From Acidimicrobiales bacterium (lineage in GTDB: Bacteria > Actinomycetota > Acidimicrobiia > Acidimicrobiales > Aldehydirespiratoraceae), in the NCBI GenBank assembly GCA_041394245.1, contig JAWKIR010000002.1:2728001-2792000 (forward strand): a DNA stretch of 64,000 nucleotides. Direction: 5' to 3'. A program made the position numbers and the translations under genes. The notes beneath the pieces were generated by a model. It did no database searches, had not been told where the DNA came from, and saw only the letters and a list, made by a program, of their open reading frames with translations. This document shows, one piece after another, positions 18,201 through 28,589 of the stretch. Positions within the stretch are counted from its first letter, which is position 1. The number at the start of each line of letters is the position of its first letter.

Positions 18201-18948
18201 CGAGGGTGAGACGGTCGGCCTCCGCCTCTTCGCCGATGCCGATCAGCAGCACGACGCCATGTGGGCGGGCAGCGCGCGTCTGCTGCGGCTCAATGTGGGT
18301 GGATCGGCGCGGATGCTCAACGACCTCTTCGACAATCGGGCAACGCTCGCGTTGGCGTCGAGCCCGCATGGATCGAAACTCGCCTGGGTCAACGACGCAG
18401 CCGATTGCATCTTCTCGCATCTGCTGGGTGAGGCCGGTGGCCCGGTGTGGACCGAGCGCGACTTCGTGGCGCTGGTCGAGCAGGTGCGTCGCAGTCTTCC
18501 CGATGCTGTCGAGACGATCGGCCGTGAGGCGGTGGCGATCCTGATCGCGGCCGCCGGCCTCACCCGCGATCTCGCTGCGCCCGTCGCGAGCGCACTGCAC
18601 CCGGCCTATCTCGACATGCAGGCCCAGCTCGACCGCCTCGTGTATCCGGGCCATCTCGCGGGGGTGGGAGCCGGCCGACTCGGCGATGTGGCCCGCTATC
18701 TGGCCGGCATCCGGATGCGGCTCGACAAGCTGCCCGACCGGGTCGCCCTCGACCGGCAGCTGATGCAACGGTGCCGCTCACTGGAGCACGAGTTCGACGC
18801 CTACGCCGAACGGCTCGCACCCTCGGTCGCGCTGGAGGATCTCAACTGGCAGCTCGAGGAATTCCGGATCGCAACCCTCGCCCAGCAGGTGGGCGCGAAG
18901 GGGAAGGTCAGCGAGAAGCGCATCCGCGCCGCCCTGCACGCCCTCTGA
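15235..18948 (+). CDS. hrpA: ATP-dependent RNA helicase HrpA
   Basis: 1237 residues, close to the ~1300 of E. coli HrpA. DEAH-box motifs in order: GETGSGKS (Walker A, ~43-50), TQPRRIAARS (Ia), DEAH (II, ~143), SAT (III), TNVAETS and QRSGRCGR (V-VI, ~300-345). Then come the HA2/ratchet and OB-fold regions and the C-terminal DUF3418 domain (~650-1237). It acts on mRNA; HrpA has been linked to resolving stalled ribosomes. CACACT sits 6 nt before the ATG as a weak leaderless -10. Confidence 0.95.
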   Translation: MDSVDPAAAPITVTYPADLPIAERREELLAAIRDNQVVVVAGETGSGKSTQLPKMCIELGLHETGWIGHTQPRRIAARSIAERVAEELGDEVGGLVGYKVRFTDKVSKKTAIKAMTDGILLAEMQHDRELSAYSTIIVDEAHERSLNIDFLLGYLRRLLPTRPDLKVIITSATIDTARFSQHFDDAPIIEVSGRTYPVEIRYRPPEDDDTGEALTQAEAIVDAVDELAREGSGDVLVFCSGEREIRETSEALADARLRNTEVVPLFGRLSAAEQHRVFDRSRRDGRRIVVATNVAETSLTVPGIRYVVDCGTARISRYSSRTKVQRLPIEDVSQASANQRSGRCGRVAPGIAIRLYSEENFANRPEFTEPEITRTNLASVILQMASLGLGDIETFPFVDPPELRNIRDGIALLEELDAVRPEFEGTTKWLTPIGRQLARMPIDPRFGRMVIAGAESGCLREVMIITAAMSVQDPRERPSEKRDTAAEFHARFNEPGSDFLTWLNLWDHLETERRDRSGSAFRRMCKKEFLNHNRIREWWDIVRQLERTAKSQRWTVNRERAKPDIVHQCLLTGLLSHIGLKDSNGNEYLGGRNARFVISRNSALGKKPPNWVMAGELIETNRLWAHSAARIQPEWAERAGEHVITRTYAEPEWDAEKGSAMTIERATLYGVPLVAGRRVHYRRVDPAVARELFIHHALIEGEWQTHHAFFAQNESVLEEVRKMGARRRRDVFVEYETLFDFYDQRLGGKVTSGADFDRWWNRRREKDPHLLDLHLDDIFDVAEVDADAESFPDRWKAGDVEFALDYEFDETSAHDGVTVTVPVTLLGHVDARAFDWTVPGLREELVTALLRSMPKEVRKSFVPIPDTVAQILPALTPGSGADLVDAVRRELRAISGEPLPPDALVLDRLPNHLRPIYRVVDDAGEVLVQGRDLAMIRHQLAAEVREDLAGGAHDLVRSGEKRWVFGDIPPLVRTSAAGLEVDAFPALVDEGETVGLRLFADADQQHDAMWAGSARLLRLNVGGSARMLNDLFDNRATLALASSPHGSKLAWVNDAADCIFSHLLGEAGGPVWTERDFVALVEQVRRSLPDAVETIGREAVAILIAAAGLTRDLAAPVASALHPAYLDMQAQLDRLVYPGHLAGVGAGRLGDVARYLAGIRMRLDKLPDRVALDRQLMQRCRSLEHEFDAYAERLAPSVALEDLNWQLEEFRIATLAQQVGAKGKVSEKRIRAALHAL

Positions 18949-18966
18949 TCCCGTCGTGTCTGACGA

Positions 18967-18972
18967 TATGAT
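18967..18972 (+). promoter_or_regulatory. -10 element with palindrome, arsR-type gene
   Basis: TATGAT overlaps the 8-bp palindrome ATGATCAT (18969-18976). This would suit autorepression by the ArsR protein encoded 25 nt downstream. No strong -35 is seen. Confidence 0.45.
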
Positions 18973-18997
18973 CATGTCCGACATCGAAGGAGCGGCG

Positions 18998-19360
18998 ATG
19001 CCGAAACCCATCTACGACGTGAAGGCGCAGTTCTTCAAGACGCTCGGCCATCCCGCACGAATCCGGATCCTGGAGATCCTGGCGGGTGGTCCCCGCTCGG
19101 TGTCGGAACTCCAACCCGACGTCGGTCTGGAATCCTCCCACCTCTCCCAGCAACTCGCGGTTCTCCGCAAGGCGGGTGTCGTGCGGGCGAAACGCCAGGG
19201 GTCCTCGATGATCTACTCGGTGGCCGATCCGCAGGTGTTCGAGTTGCTCAGCGTGGCCAAGAAGATCATCGTCACATCGCTGTCCGGAGCCGACGACCTG
19301 CTCGCCGCCCTCGACTCGATGAGCTACGGCCCGTTCACCGAGGAGAATGCGGCGGGCTAG
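18998..19360 (+). CDS. ArsR-family winged-helix regulator
   Basis: 120 residues from MPKPIYDV, selected because AAGGAG lies about 7 nt upstream. The ArsR wHTH spans ~8-85 (FKTLGHPARIRILEIL, ESSHLSQQLAVLRKAGVV, GSSMIYSV). No metal-binding Cys pair is visible, so the ligand is probably not an arsenic-type metal. The transporter gene begins 45 nt after its stop and is likely co-transcribed and regulated. Confidence 0.88.
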   Translation: MPKPIYDVKAQFFKTLGHPARIRILEILAGGPRSVSELQPDVGLESSHLSQQLAVLRKAGVVRAKRQGSSMIYSVADPQVFELLSVAKKIIVTSLSGADDLLAALDSMSYGPFTEENAAG

Positions 19361-19405
19361 ACGGATGACCGCCCCGACGGCCGGCCGGCCTCCGACGGCG
19401 CCCCG

Positions 19406-20623
19406 GTGATCGCCATCGCCGTCGTGCTGACGGTCGTGGTGGCGGCCGCAGCGCTCCTGCGACCGGGACTGCGTGCATCACCCCGATGGCGAGCGACGGT
19501 CACCCCGCTCGCCTCGATCATCGGGTCGGGGTTCCTGGTGGTGACGCCACTCCTGGCGGCGGTCGTCGGTTCGTGGGCACCGGTCGCCATGGCCGGAGTC
19601 GTCGCGGTCGCCCACTGGGTGGGCGCCGCGATGCGACTGGTGATCGCCGAGGTCGAACCCCGGCTGGAGAAGACTGATCCGTCTCGCATCCTGGTCGATC
19701 TCGATCGATTGTCGCGGCTTCTCCTCAGCTTCGCATACGTCGTCTCGGTGGCGTTCTACCTCCGGCTCATGTCGTCGTTCGTTCTCCGTTCGGTCACCGA
19801 CGACCCGCGTGCGGCACAGGTGCTCACCACGATGGTGCTGGTCGGTATCGGTGCAGTCGGCTGGCGACGGGGCCTGCACGGACTCGAGGCGCTCGAGGAG
19901 GTTGCCGTCGGCATCAAGCTCTCGATCATCGCCAGTCTCGTGGTCGCGCTCCTCGCCTTCGACCTCGGCGACCCGGGCGCGGTGGTCGATGCGTACCGGA
20001 CGGCGCAGATCGAGTGGGGTGGATGGGACGCGGTGCGGGTCCTGGCGGGGATGTTGTTGGTCGTCCAAGGGTTCGAGACGTCGCGTTACCTGGGTGCTCA
20101 CTACGACGCGCCGACCCGCATCGCCTCCATGCGACGGGCCCAGTTGATCTCCGCGGCGATCTATCTCGTCTTCGTGGCGCTGTCCGTCCGGGTCTTCGAC
20201 GCGCTCCCGTCGACGGTCCAGGAAACTGCGATCCTGGATGTCGCGGGCGAGATGACCGTGGTGCTGGTGCCGTTGCTGGTGGTCGCAGCCGTCGCCAGCC
20301 AGCTGAGCGCCGCGATCGCCGACACCGCCGGCGGAGGAGAGATGCTTGCCGGCGCGATTCCGCGGATGTCGTCAGCGGGAGTCGGCTATGTCGCCGTCAC
20401 CGGGTCGGCCGTCGCCGTGGTGTGGCTCGCCGACGTGTTCGCCATCGTCAGCCTCGCCTCGCGTGCGTTCGCGGCGTACTACCTCGTCGCCACCATGATG
20501 TTGCTGGTGGTCCTGATCCGCGACCGCTCGGTACCGCGTCGCACCGCCCGCCTCGCCGGCTTCGGGACGCTCGCGGTCCTGCTGGGGCTCGTCGTGGTGT
20601 TCGCGATTCCGGCGGGCTCGTGA
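19406..20623 (+). CDS. Polytopic membrane transporter, APC-superfamily-like
   Basis: 405 residues with 10-12 hydrophobic segments. The first helices contain TPLASIIGSGFLVVTPLLA, resembling the broken helix of APC permeases, and GFETSRYLGA lies in mid-protein. A GTG start is used; it overlaps the TGA of a 14-codon frame beginning at 19365 (GTGA), which could couple translation to the ArsR message. The substrate is not predictable, and the family assignment is tentative. Confidence 0.6.
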   Translation: MIAIAVVLTVVVAAAALLRPGLRASPRWRATVTPLASIIGSGFLVVTPLLAAVVGSWAPVAMAGVVAVAHWVGAAMRLVIAEVEPRLEKTDPSRILVDLDRLSRLLLSFAYVVSVAFYLRLMSSFVLRSVTDDPRAAQVLTTMVLVGIGAVGWRRGLHGLEALEEVAVGIKLSIIASLVVALLAFDLGDPGAVVDAYRTAQIEWGGWDAVRVLAGMLLVVQGFETSRYLGAHYDAPTRIASMRRAQLISAAIYLVFVALSVRVFDALPSTVQETAILDVAGEMTVVLVPLLVVAAVASQLSAAIADTAGGGEMLAGAIPRMSSAGVGYVAVTGSAVAVVWLADVFAIVSLASRAFAAYYLVATMMLLVVLIRDRSVPRRTARLAGFGTLAVLLGLVVVFAIPAGS

Positions 20624-20656
20624 GGTCGGCGCCACACGATCGGCCGGGAGGCGGAC

Positions 20657-20866
20657 TCACGACTCCAGCGGTATGTCCGCCAGCTCTCTCCACAGGTCAC
20701 GCAACCTGCGGTACTCGCGTTCGTGGAGGCGACCCAGCACCTCGATGACCGGTGGCCGGGCACCATGATCGGTGGCGAACTGGACGAGTGACTGCGCAGA
20801 GACGGGCGAACCGCCGAACGCGTCTTCCAGACAGTCGGCGATTTCTGCACGGCACACTGTTCCCAT
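20657..20866 (-). CDS. Small conserved hypothetical protein
   Basis: 69 residues, mostly helical (I-A-D-C-L-E-D near the start; V-L-G-R-L-H-E-R-E-Y-R in the C-terminal half). Longer ATG starts exist at 20893 and 20896. However, TATGGT lies exactly 6 nt before ATG 20866, so the leaderless start is preferred. The composition resembles small DUF2795-like proteins, but I cannot assign it. It is divergent from pirin. Confidence 0.6.
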   Translation of the reverse strand: MGTVCRAEIADCLEDAFGGSPVSAQSLVQFATDHGARPPVIEVLGRLHEREYRRLRDLWRELADIPLES

Positions 20867-20872
20867 GATCTG

Positions 20873-20878
20873 ACCATA
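20873..20878 (-). promoter_or_regulatory. Leaderless -10 element
   Basis: TATGGT on the minus strand, 6 nt before ATG 20866. It decides the start of the small gene. Confidence 0.55.
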
Positions 20879-21064
20879 TGACGGATTGCTCATCATTTGC
20901 AGGCGGGCGGGGTGATATCGGTCACTCGAACGGAGGGAGAGCAGCGTCGAAGGGCATGGATCCCTGCTGTCGTGAGCGTCTCGCCCACGAGTCGCTCGAT
21001 GTTCGCTGGTGCGTCATTCGGATCCGAATGGAAGGAGATGAGGCGCGCGACGGTTGACGAGTGC

Positions 21065-21784
21065 ATGACGACGACACCGATCGACATCCGGCGCTCCGAC
21101 GATCGGTACTCCACCCGGATCGGATGGCTCGACTCGAAGCACTCGTTCAGCTTCGGGCGTCACCACGATCCCGCCAACACCGGCCACGGTCAGCTGATCG
21201 TGTCCAACGACGACCGGGTGGCCCCGGGCGCCGGTTTCGACACCCACGCCCACCGCGACATGGAGATCGTCACCTGGGTGCTCTCCGGAGCACTCGAACA
21301 CAACGATTCCGAGGGCAACCACGGTCTGATCTATCCCGGTCTCGCCCAGCGGATGAGCGCCGGGCGCGGGATCTGGCATTCCGAGATGAACGCGAGCACG
21401 ACCGACGAGGTCCATTTCGTGCAGATGTGGGTGGTGCCCGACACGGTGTCGATCGACCCCGGCTACGAGCAACTCGACGTCAACGCCCGCCTCGCCGGCG
21501 GCGATCTGGTGCCCATCGCATCCGGGCAGGGTCACGACGGCACGATCACGATCCATCAGCGCGACGCGGTGCTCTGGGGTGGCCGCCTGCCGACCGACCG
21601 GCGGGTCGAGGTGCCCGATGCGCCCTGTGTGCACGTCTTCATCGCGCGCGGGAGCGCCGATCTCGAGATGGCCGGACCCCTGGGAACGGGTGATGCCGTC
21701 CGCCTCACCGACGCCGGCCGGTTGGCGCTCACGGCAGGACCCGAAGGTGCCGAGGTGTTGATCTGGGCCACCGGCCGAGGCTGA
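21065..21784 (+). CDS. Pirin-family bicupin (YhaK-like)
   Basis: 239 residues. WLDSKHSFSFG near residue 20, and the metal-binding cupin ligands H-A-H (THAHRDME) and WHSE, are typical of pirins, some of which are quercetinases. A second cupin domain lacks clear ligands. The start MTTTPIDIRRSDDR fits family N-termini although no good Shine-Dalgarno precedes it; ATG 21038 is in frame with GGAAGGAG directly adjacent. It may act as a dioxygenase or redox sensor. Confidence 0.88.
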   Translation: MTTTPIDIRRSDDRYSTRIGWLDSKHSFSFGRHHDPANTGHGQLIVSNDDRVAPGAGFDTHAHRDMEIVTWVLSGALEHNDSEGNHGLIYPGLAQRMSAGRGIWHSEMNASTTDEVHFVQMWVVPDTVSIDPGYEQLDVNARLAGGDLVPIASGQGHDGTITIHQRDAVLWGGRLPTDRRVEVPDAPCVHVFIARGSADLEMAGPLGTGDAVRLTDAGRLALTAGPEGAEVLIWATGRG

Positions 21785-21802
21785 CGCCCGGCGCAACGGT
21801 TC

Positions 21803-22369
21803 CTACATCATTCCCAGTTCGAGACGGGCGACGTCCGACAGGCGTGAACTGTCCCACGGCGGATCGAACACCAGCTGCACGTCGACGAACTCGACACCGG
21901 GAATCCGTGCCACCGCGTCGTGGAGGTCCTGGCGCATGATGTCGCCCATGCCGCAGAAGGGGGCAGTCACCGACATGTCGATCTCGACTCGCCAGCCACC
22001 GTTGGGCAGCTCGATCGCGTCGACTCGATAGACCAGACCGAGCTCCACGATGTCGACGGGGATCTCGGGGTCGTAGACCGTGGTGGCCGCTTCCCAGACC
22101 TGATCGACACTGAAGTCGGCGCCGGCGTCGTCGGTCCGGGCCTCGGGAGCCTGGATGAATCCGAACTCGATCGCATCGGCCGGGGCGAGGCGAGCCATCT
22201 CGCCGTCGCTCGTCGTGACCGTGGCCGTGCCGCCCAGGGCCTGGAGCAACGTGACTTCGTCACCCTCGGCGAGCACCGCCGTGTGGCCCGCCGGAACGAT
22301 GGTGACCTTGCAGGCTCGGGGGAGTGTGAACCCCTTCGGCCCTCCGAGGTTGACCGGGGTCTCACGCAT
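21803..22369 (-). CDS. sufT: Fe-S assembly protein SufT
   Basis: 188 residues. The C-terminal MIP18/DUF59 domain (~80-188) shows VYDPEIPVDIVELGLVY, TAPFCGMG with the conserved Cys, and DPPWD near the end. An N-terminal extension of about 75 residues is typical of actinobacterial SufT. It overlaps sufD by 8 nt and ends the suf operon. It assists Fe-S maturation or transfer. Confidence 0.9.
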   Translation of the reverse strand: MRETPVNLGGPKGFTLPRACKVTIVPAGHTAVLAEGDEVTLLQALGGTATVTTSDGEMARLAPADAIEFGFIQAPEARTDDAGADFSVDQVWEAATTVYDPEIPVDIVELGLVYRVDAIELPNGGWRVEIDMSVTAPFCGMGDIMRQDLHDAVARIPGVEFVDVQLVFDPPWDSSRLSDVARLELGMM

Positions 22370-23557
22370 CGGCGCGTCGCAATCGGTCGATGATCCAGGT
22401 GCGCAGTGTCTCGAAGGCGACGTCGTCGACCACCTGATCGGCAAAGCCGTTGATCAGGAGCCCGCGTGCCTCGCCGGCGGGGATCCCTCGGGAACGCAGG
22501 TAGTAGAGCGCCGTCTCGTCGAGCTGGCCGACGGTGGCGCCGTGCTTGCAGGCCACGTCGTCGGCGAGGATCTCGAGGCGGGGTTGGGTGTCGGCCTCGG
22601 CTCGGTCGGACAGCAGCAGGTTGTGGTTCTCCTGCTCGGCGTCGGTCCCGTCGGCCCCGGGGCGCACGTCGATACCCCCGCTGAAGATGCCGGTACTCGC
22701 ATCGTCGAGGACACCGCGGAACAGCTGACGGCTGGAGCAGCCCTTCGCTGCGTGGACGACGTCGATCTGCTGATCGAGGGTCTGGTCGCCGAATCCGAAA
22801 TAGAGACCGGACAGGTCGGCGTGCGCGGCCTCGCCCGCGAGCTGCACGTGGAAGGCGATGCGTCCGTAGGACGCGCCGAGGTTGAACGAGCGGGCGCGAT
22901 AGGTGCTGGCGGCACCCTGGATCACCTCGACACGGTTCAGGCTGATCTGGGTGGCGGGCGCGTCCTGGAGCACGATGTGCTCGAGGGTGGCGCGGTCGCC
23001 GAGGGTGATGGTGGTGCGGACGTTGGCACCGCCCTCCTGCGGGCCACCCAGTCGGGTCTCCACGACGGTGGCCCGGCAGTCGTCGCCCAGTTCGATGACG
23101 ACGCCGGTCGAGGCGGTGTTGTGGTCGTCTCCGGGCACGGCGAGGTCGACGACGTGGATCGGCACCGTGATGGTGTGGCCCGACACAACCCGGATGACTG
23201 CGCCGTCGCGACCGAACCGGGTGTTGAACGCGTCGAACGCGTCGACGGGATCGTCCTCACGGGGAAGGCCTGTCGACGGTGACGACGATCCGCCGTCGAG
23301 TTCGTCGGCCAGGGTGGTGATCGTCAGGCCCTCGGCGGTCATGGTCAGGTCGGAGAGGGCCGGGTCGACGGCGCCGTTGACGATCACGACTCGAGGACCG
23401 TCGAGCTCGGGGATCTGGGCCGCGACATCGGCAGGCACCGCGGTGGGGCCACCGGATGGCCCGAACGTGAGTCGGGCGAGGTCGGCATGGGGCGCGTAGC
23501 GCCAGGCTTCGTCGCGTCGGGTCGGAAGATCCGGCGCCGCCGCGGTGGCGGAGCGGT

Positions 23558-23561
<4 letters not shown>
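22362..23561 (-). CDS. sufD: SUF scaffold subunit SufD
   Basis: 399 residues from a GTG that overlaps the sufC stop (GTGA). The N-terminus contains RRDEAWRYAPH; the beta-helix core runs ~150-350, and the C-terminus has CKHGATVGQLDE, with the conserved Cys-Lys-His, and ALYYLRSRGI. It forms the SufBC2D complex that builds [Fe-S] clusters. The downstream frame is intact. Confidence 0.94.
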
Positions 23562-25782
<2,221 letters not shown>

Positions 25783-25813
25783 CGAACTACTTTCCCGTTC
25801 ATCGAGGTCAGGT

Positions 25814-26080
25814 CTAGCCGTCGACCTCGATGAAGATGCACTCGCCGGGACATTCCTCGGCCGCTTCGATCACGCTCTCGACCGCCTTGTCGGGGATTCT
25901 CGCCATGCCTTCGGCCCCGGCCGGGTTGGCGGTGCCGTCGAAGAGCTTCTCACTGCCGAAGTTGCTCGCGGACTCCTTCACGTAGAAGAGCCCGTCGTCG
26001 AGTCCGAAGAAGACCTCGGGGGCGATTTCCTCGCACAGACCGTCGCCGGTGCAGAGATCCTGGTCGATCCAGACCTTCAT
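25814..26080 (-). CDS. Small ferredoxin leading the suf operon
   Basis: 88 residues from MKVWIDQD, with AAAGGAAC 5-10 nt upstream. Cluster ligands are C10-x5-C16 and, at the end, C77-P-G-E-C81, the pattern of single-cluster 3Fe-4S/4Fe-4S ferredoxins. A ~35-residue acidic insertion separates the two halves. Its position as first gene, divergent from sufR, suggests it supplies electrons to SUF assembly or is a dedicated client. It could otherwise serve a P450. Confidence 0.85.
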   Translation of the reverse strand: MKVWIDQDLCTGDGLCEEIAPEVFFGLDDGLFYVKESASNFGSEKLFDGTANPAGAEGMARIPDKAVESVIEAAEECPGECIFIEVDG

Positions 26081-26109
26081 GTCGTTCCTTTGGGGGTTGG
26101 CGTGCCTCG

Positions 26110-26115
26110 AGGTTA
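26110..26115 (-). promoter_or_regulatory. Candidate -10 of the ferredoxin-suf operon
   Basis: TAACCT on the minus strand lies about 30 nt before the ferredoxin start. It is embedded in a GTTAC-type motif that recurs in the intergenic region. Confidence 0.35.
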
Positions 26116-26168
26116 CCAAGGTTTCGCCAGTTGTAACTGCTGAAAGTGCAGAAAATGGCCCTTCATGT

Positions 26169-26174
26169 TACGGT
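26169..26174 (+). promoter_or_regulatory. Leaderless -10 element of sufR
   Basis: TACGGT ends 7 nt before ATG 26182; no Shine-Dalgarno is seen. This supports ATG 26182 over the ATG at 26146. Confidence 0.6.
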
Positions 26175-26181
26175 CACGAGC

Positions 26182-26820
26182 ATGGATTCCGCCAACCGCG
26201 CCCTCTCGGCGACGCAGCGCCGGGTGCTCGTCGCCGTGAAGCGGCAGGGCGAGTCGACGGTCGACGAGCTCGGCGAACTGCTCGAGATCTCCCCCAGCGC
26301 GGTCCGCCAGCACCTCGGCGCGCTGGAGTCCGCAGGAATGGTGTCGTCTCGTCGCCAGTACGGGCTCCCTGGTCGGCCGGCGAACCGCTATCGGGCAACG
26401 GCGCGGGCCGAGTCGCTCTTCGAGGCCGACGACGGCCGCTTCTCGCTCGAGCTGCTCGGGCATCTCGAAGCCGAAGCCCCTGAGCTCGTCGCCCGGGTGT
26501 TCGATCGACGCCGTGTGAAGATGGTCGACGATGCCCGCTCGCGGGTGGAGGGGATGACCACCGACGAGCGGGTCGGCATCGTCGCCGAGCTCCTCGACGA
26601 CCAGGGTTGTCTCGCCGATTCCGAGGTGGTCGACGACGGGCACCACCGCATCAACCTCCACACCTGCCCGGTCTGGGCAGTCGCCAGTCGCCACCGCGAG
26701 GCGTGCACCAGCGAACTCGACTTCATCTGCGACCTGATTCCGGGCGCGACGGTGGAGCGGGTCACCCACAAGACGTCCGGCGACCACACCTGCGTCTACG
26801 AGATCCGCGCTACGAGCTGA
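26182..26820 (+). CDS. sufR: Fe-S-sensing repressor SufR
   Basis: 212 residues. A DeoR/MarR-like wHTH occupies ~8-75 (VDELGELLEISPSAVRQHL, GRPANRY wing). The C-terminal sensory half carries C-x12-C (HTCPVWAVASRHREAC) and a later HTC 28 residues on, as in SufR proteins that bind an Fe-S cluster and repress suf genes when replete. It is divergent from the ferredoxin-sufBCDT operon. The 3' end overlaps the convergent antiporter gene by 11 nt. Confidence 0.9.
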   Translation: MDSANRALSATQRRVLVAVKRQGESTVDELGELLEISPSAVRQHLGALESAGMVSSRRQYGLPGRPANRYRATARAESLFEADDGRFSLELLGHLEAEAPELVARVFDRRRVKMVDDARSRVEGMTTDERVGIVAELLDDQGCLADSEVVDDGHHRINLHTCPVWAVASRHREACTSELDFICDLIPGATVERVTHKTSGDHTCVYEIRATS

Positions 26821-28033
26821 CCACGTCGCGGTTGCGCCACCGGAACGGTCCCGATGATCGCTCCCGGGTCGCGAACGCCGCGATCTGATCGGAGAACCGC
26901 GTGGTGAGCGGACCGACGATCGCGGTCACCAACACATAGCCCGCCGCGAGCGCGCCCAACTCGGGGCCGTCGGCGAGCCCGGCTCCGAGCGCGGCGATGA
27001 CGATCGAGAACTCGCCACGGGCGATCAGCACGGTGCCGGCCCGTAGGCGGCCGCGCGTGCCCACGCCGCGACGCCGCGCCGCGTACCACCCGGTGGCGAC
27101 CTTGGTGAGCGCCGTGATCACGGCGAGGAGCACCGCCCAGCCGGCCACATCCACGAGATCGGCGGGATCGATCTGGAACGAGAAGAACACGAAGAAGGTC
27201 GCCGCGAAGAGATCGCGCAGCGGCGAGAGGAGTTCGAGCGCTCGTTCCTCCGCCTTTCCGGAGAGGGCCAGGCCGACCAGGAAGGCGCCGATGGCTCCGG
27301 ACACCTCGAAGAGCTGGGCGACGCCGGCGACGAGGAGGACGAGACCGAACACGCCCAGGAGCACGGACTCGTTCGATCCGCTGCCGAGCCCGCGGCTGAG
27401 GTGAAGCCCGTAGCGGAGGGCGATCAGGAGAATCACGGCAACGACGGCGAGTGCGATCGCCACGCTGATCAGCGTTTCTCCGAGCGTGCCCCCGACGATC
27501 AGCGCGGCCACCACGGGGAGGTAGATCGCCATCGCGAGATCCTCGATCACGAGGAGGTCGAGCACCGACGGTGTCTCACGGTTGCCGATGCGGCCGAGAT
27601 CGTCGAGGACCTTCGAGATCACACCCGACGAGGAGACCCAGCAGACACCACCGAGCAGCAGCGCGGCCAGCGGCGTCCAGCCGAGGATCATCCCGACCGC
27701 GAAGCCGGACCCGGCGTTGAGCACCATGTCGACCAGTCCCGGCGGTACGCCGGTCTTCAGCCCGGTGCGCAACTCGTCGTCGCTGTACTCGAGGCCGAGC
27801 GTGAAGAGCAGCAGCAACACGCCGATCTCGGCGGCCAGCGAGACGAAGTCCTCGGTCACGTCGAGCTCGGCGACGCCGCCGTTGCCGAACGCCAGCCCGG
27901 CGATCAGATAGAGCGGGACCGCAGTCACGCCCAGACGGCCGGCCAGGCGCGACAGGATGCCGAGGCCGAAGACGACTGCGCCGACCTCCAGAAAGGCGAC
28001 AGCCGTCTCCGTGGAGCCGGCGGCGAGCATCAT
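26810..28033 (-). CDS. CPA2 cation/proton antiporter, KhtU-like
   Basis: 407 residues with about 12 membrane helices. The CPA2/Kef fold is indicated by AGLAFGNGG, FTLGLEYS, the discontinuous helix SSSGVISKVL, LLVIEDLAMA (family acid position) and IARGEFSIVIAA. No cytosolic KTN domain is attached. The RCK_C protein encoded 19 nt upstream probably gates it, as KhtT does KhtU. It exports K+ (or Na+) in exchange for H+. Confidence 0.88.
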   Translation of the reverse strand: MMLAAGSTETAVAFLEVGAVVFGLGILSRLAGRLGVTAVPLYLIAGLAFGNGGVAELDVTEDFVSLAAEIGVLLLLFTLGLEYSDDELRTGLKTGVPPGLVDMVLNAGSGFAVGMILGWTPLAALLLGGVCWVSSSGVISKVLDDLGRIGNRETPSVLDLLVIEDLAMAIYLPVVAALIVGGTLGETLISVAIALAVVAVILLIALRYGLHLSRGLGSGSNESVLLGVFGLVLLVAGVAQLFEVSGAIGAFLVGLALSGKAEERALELLSPLRDLFAATFFVFFSFQIDPADLVDVAGWAVLLAVITALTKVATGWYAARRRGVGTRGRLRAGTVLIARGEFSIVIAALGAGLADGPELGALAAGYVLVTAIVGPLTTRFSDQIAAFATRERSSGPFRWRNRDVVSS

Positions 28034-28052
28034 GCCGAGGCGATCACGGGGA

Positions 28053-28535
28053 TCAGCCCCCCAGCATCGAGCGGAGTGTCCGCAGCCCGTCGAGCGGACC
28101 GACCGCGACGACGACGTCGCCGGCGGTCAGCACGAAGTCGGCGTCGGGGGCCGGAACGGGCACGTCGTCACGGATGACCGCCACGATCGAGGCGCCGGTC
28201 GTGGTGCGGAACCGACCGTCGCCGATCGGGTGTCCTGCGGCTTCGGAGTTCGTGGGGATCTGGGTCCAGTCGAGGGCCAGCCCGCCGATCACCTGACGGA
28301 TCTGTGAAACGGTCTCGGTCACCCGGCTCACGCCGAGGATCTGCGCCAGGACCTGCGTGTCGGTTTCCGACAGGCTGACGAGCGACCGGCACGCATCGGG
28401 ATCGTCGGCACCGTAGGCGAGGATCTCGCGGCGACCGTCGTGATGCACGATCACGGCCATGTCGTGGCCTTCCTCGCTGGTGAACTCGTGACGCACTCCG
28501 ACGCCGGGCAGCTTCGTCTCGCGCACCTCTGTCAT
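28053..28535 (-). CDS. TrkA-C (RCK_C) regulatory protein, KhtT-like
   Basis: 160 residues. The N-terminal VRETKLPGVGVRHEF resembles KhtT. The C-terminal RCK_C domain (~75-160; G-D-G-R-F, TTGASIVAVIRD, GDVVVAVGP) binds nucleotide or ions to gate the antiporter. TAGCCT 6 nt before the ATG implies a leaderless khtT-khtU transcript. Confidence 0.85.
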   Translation of the reverse strand: MTEVRETKLPGVGVRHEFTSEEGHDMAVIVHHDGRREILAYGADDPDACRSLVSLSETDTQVLAQILGVSRVTETVSQIRQVIGGLALDWTQIPTNSEAAGHPIGDGRFRTTTGASIVAVIRDDVPVPAPDADFVLTAGDVVVAVGPLDGLRTLRSMLGG

Positions 28536-28541
28536 GCTGGG

Positions 28542-28547
28542 AGGCTA
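28542..28547 (-). promoter_or_regulatory. Leaderless -10 element of khtT-like gene
   Basis: TAGCCT on the minus strand, 6 nt before ATG 28535. Confidence 0.6.
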
Positions 28548-28589
28548 ACGGGCCGGCCGCTGCGGCCGGACGGTGGGGTTCGTGGTCGC

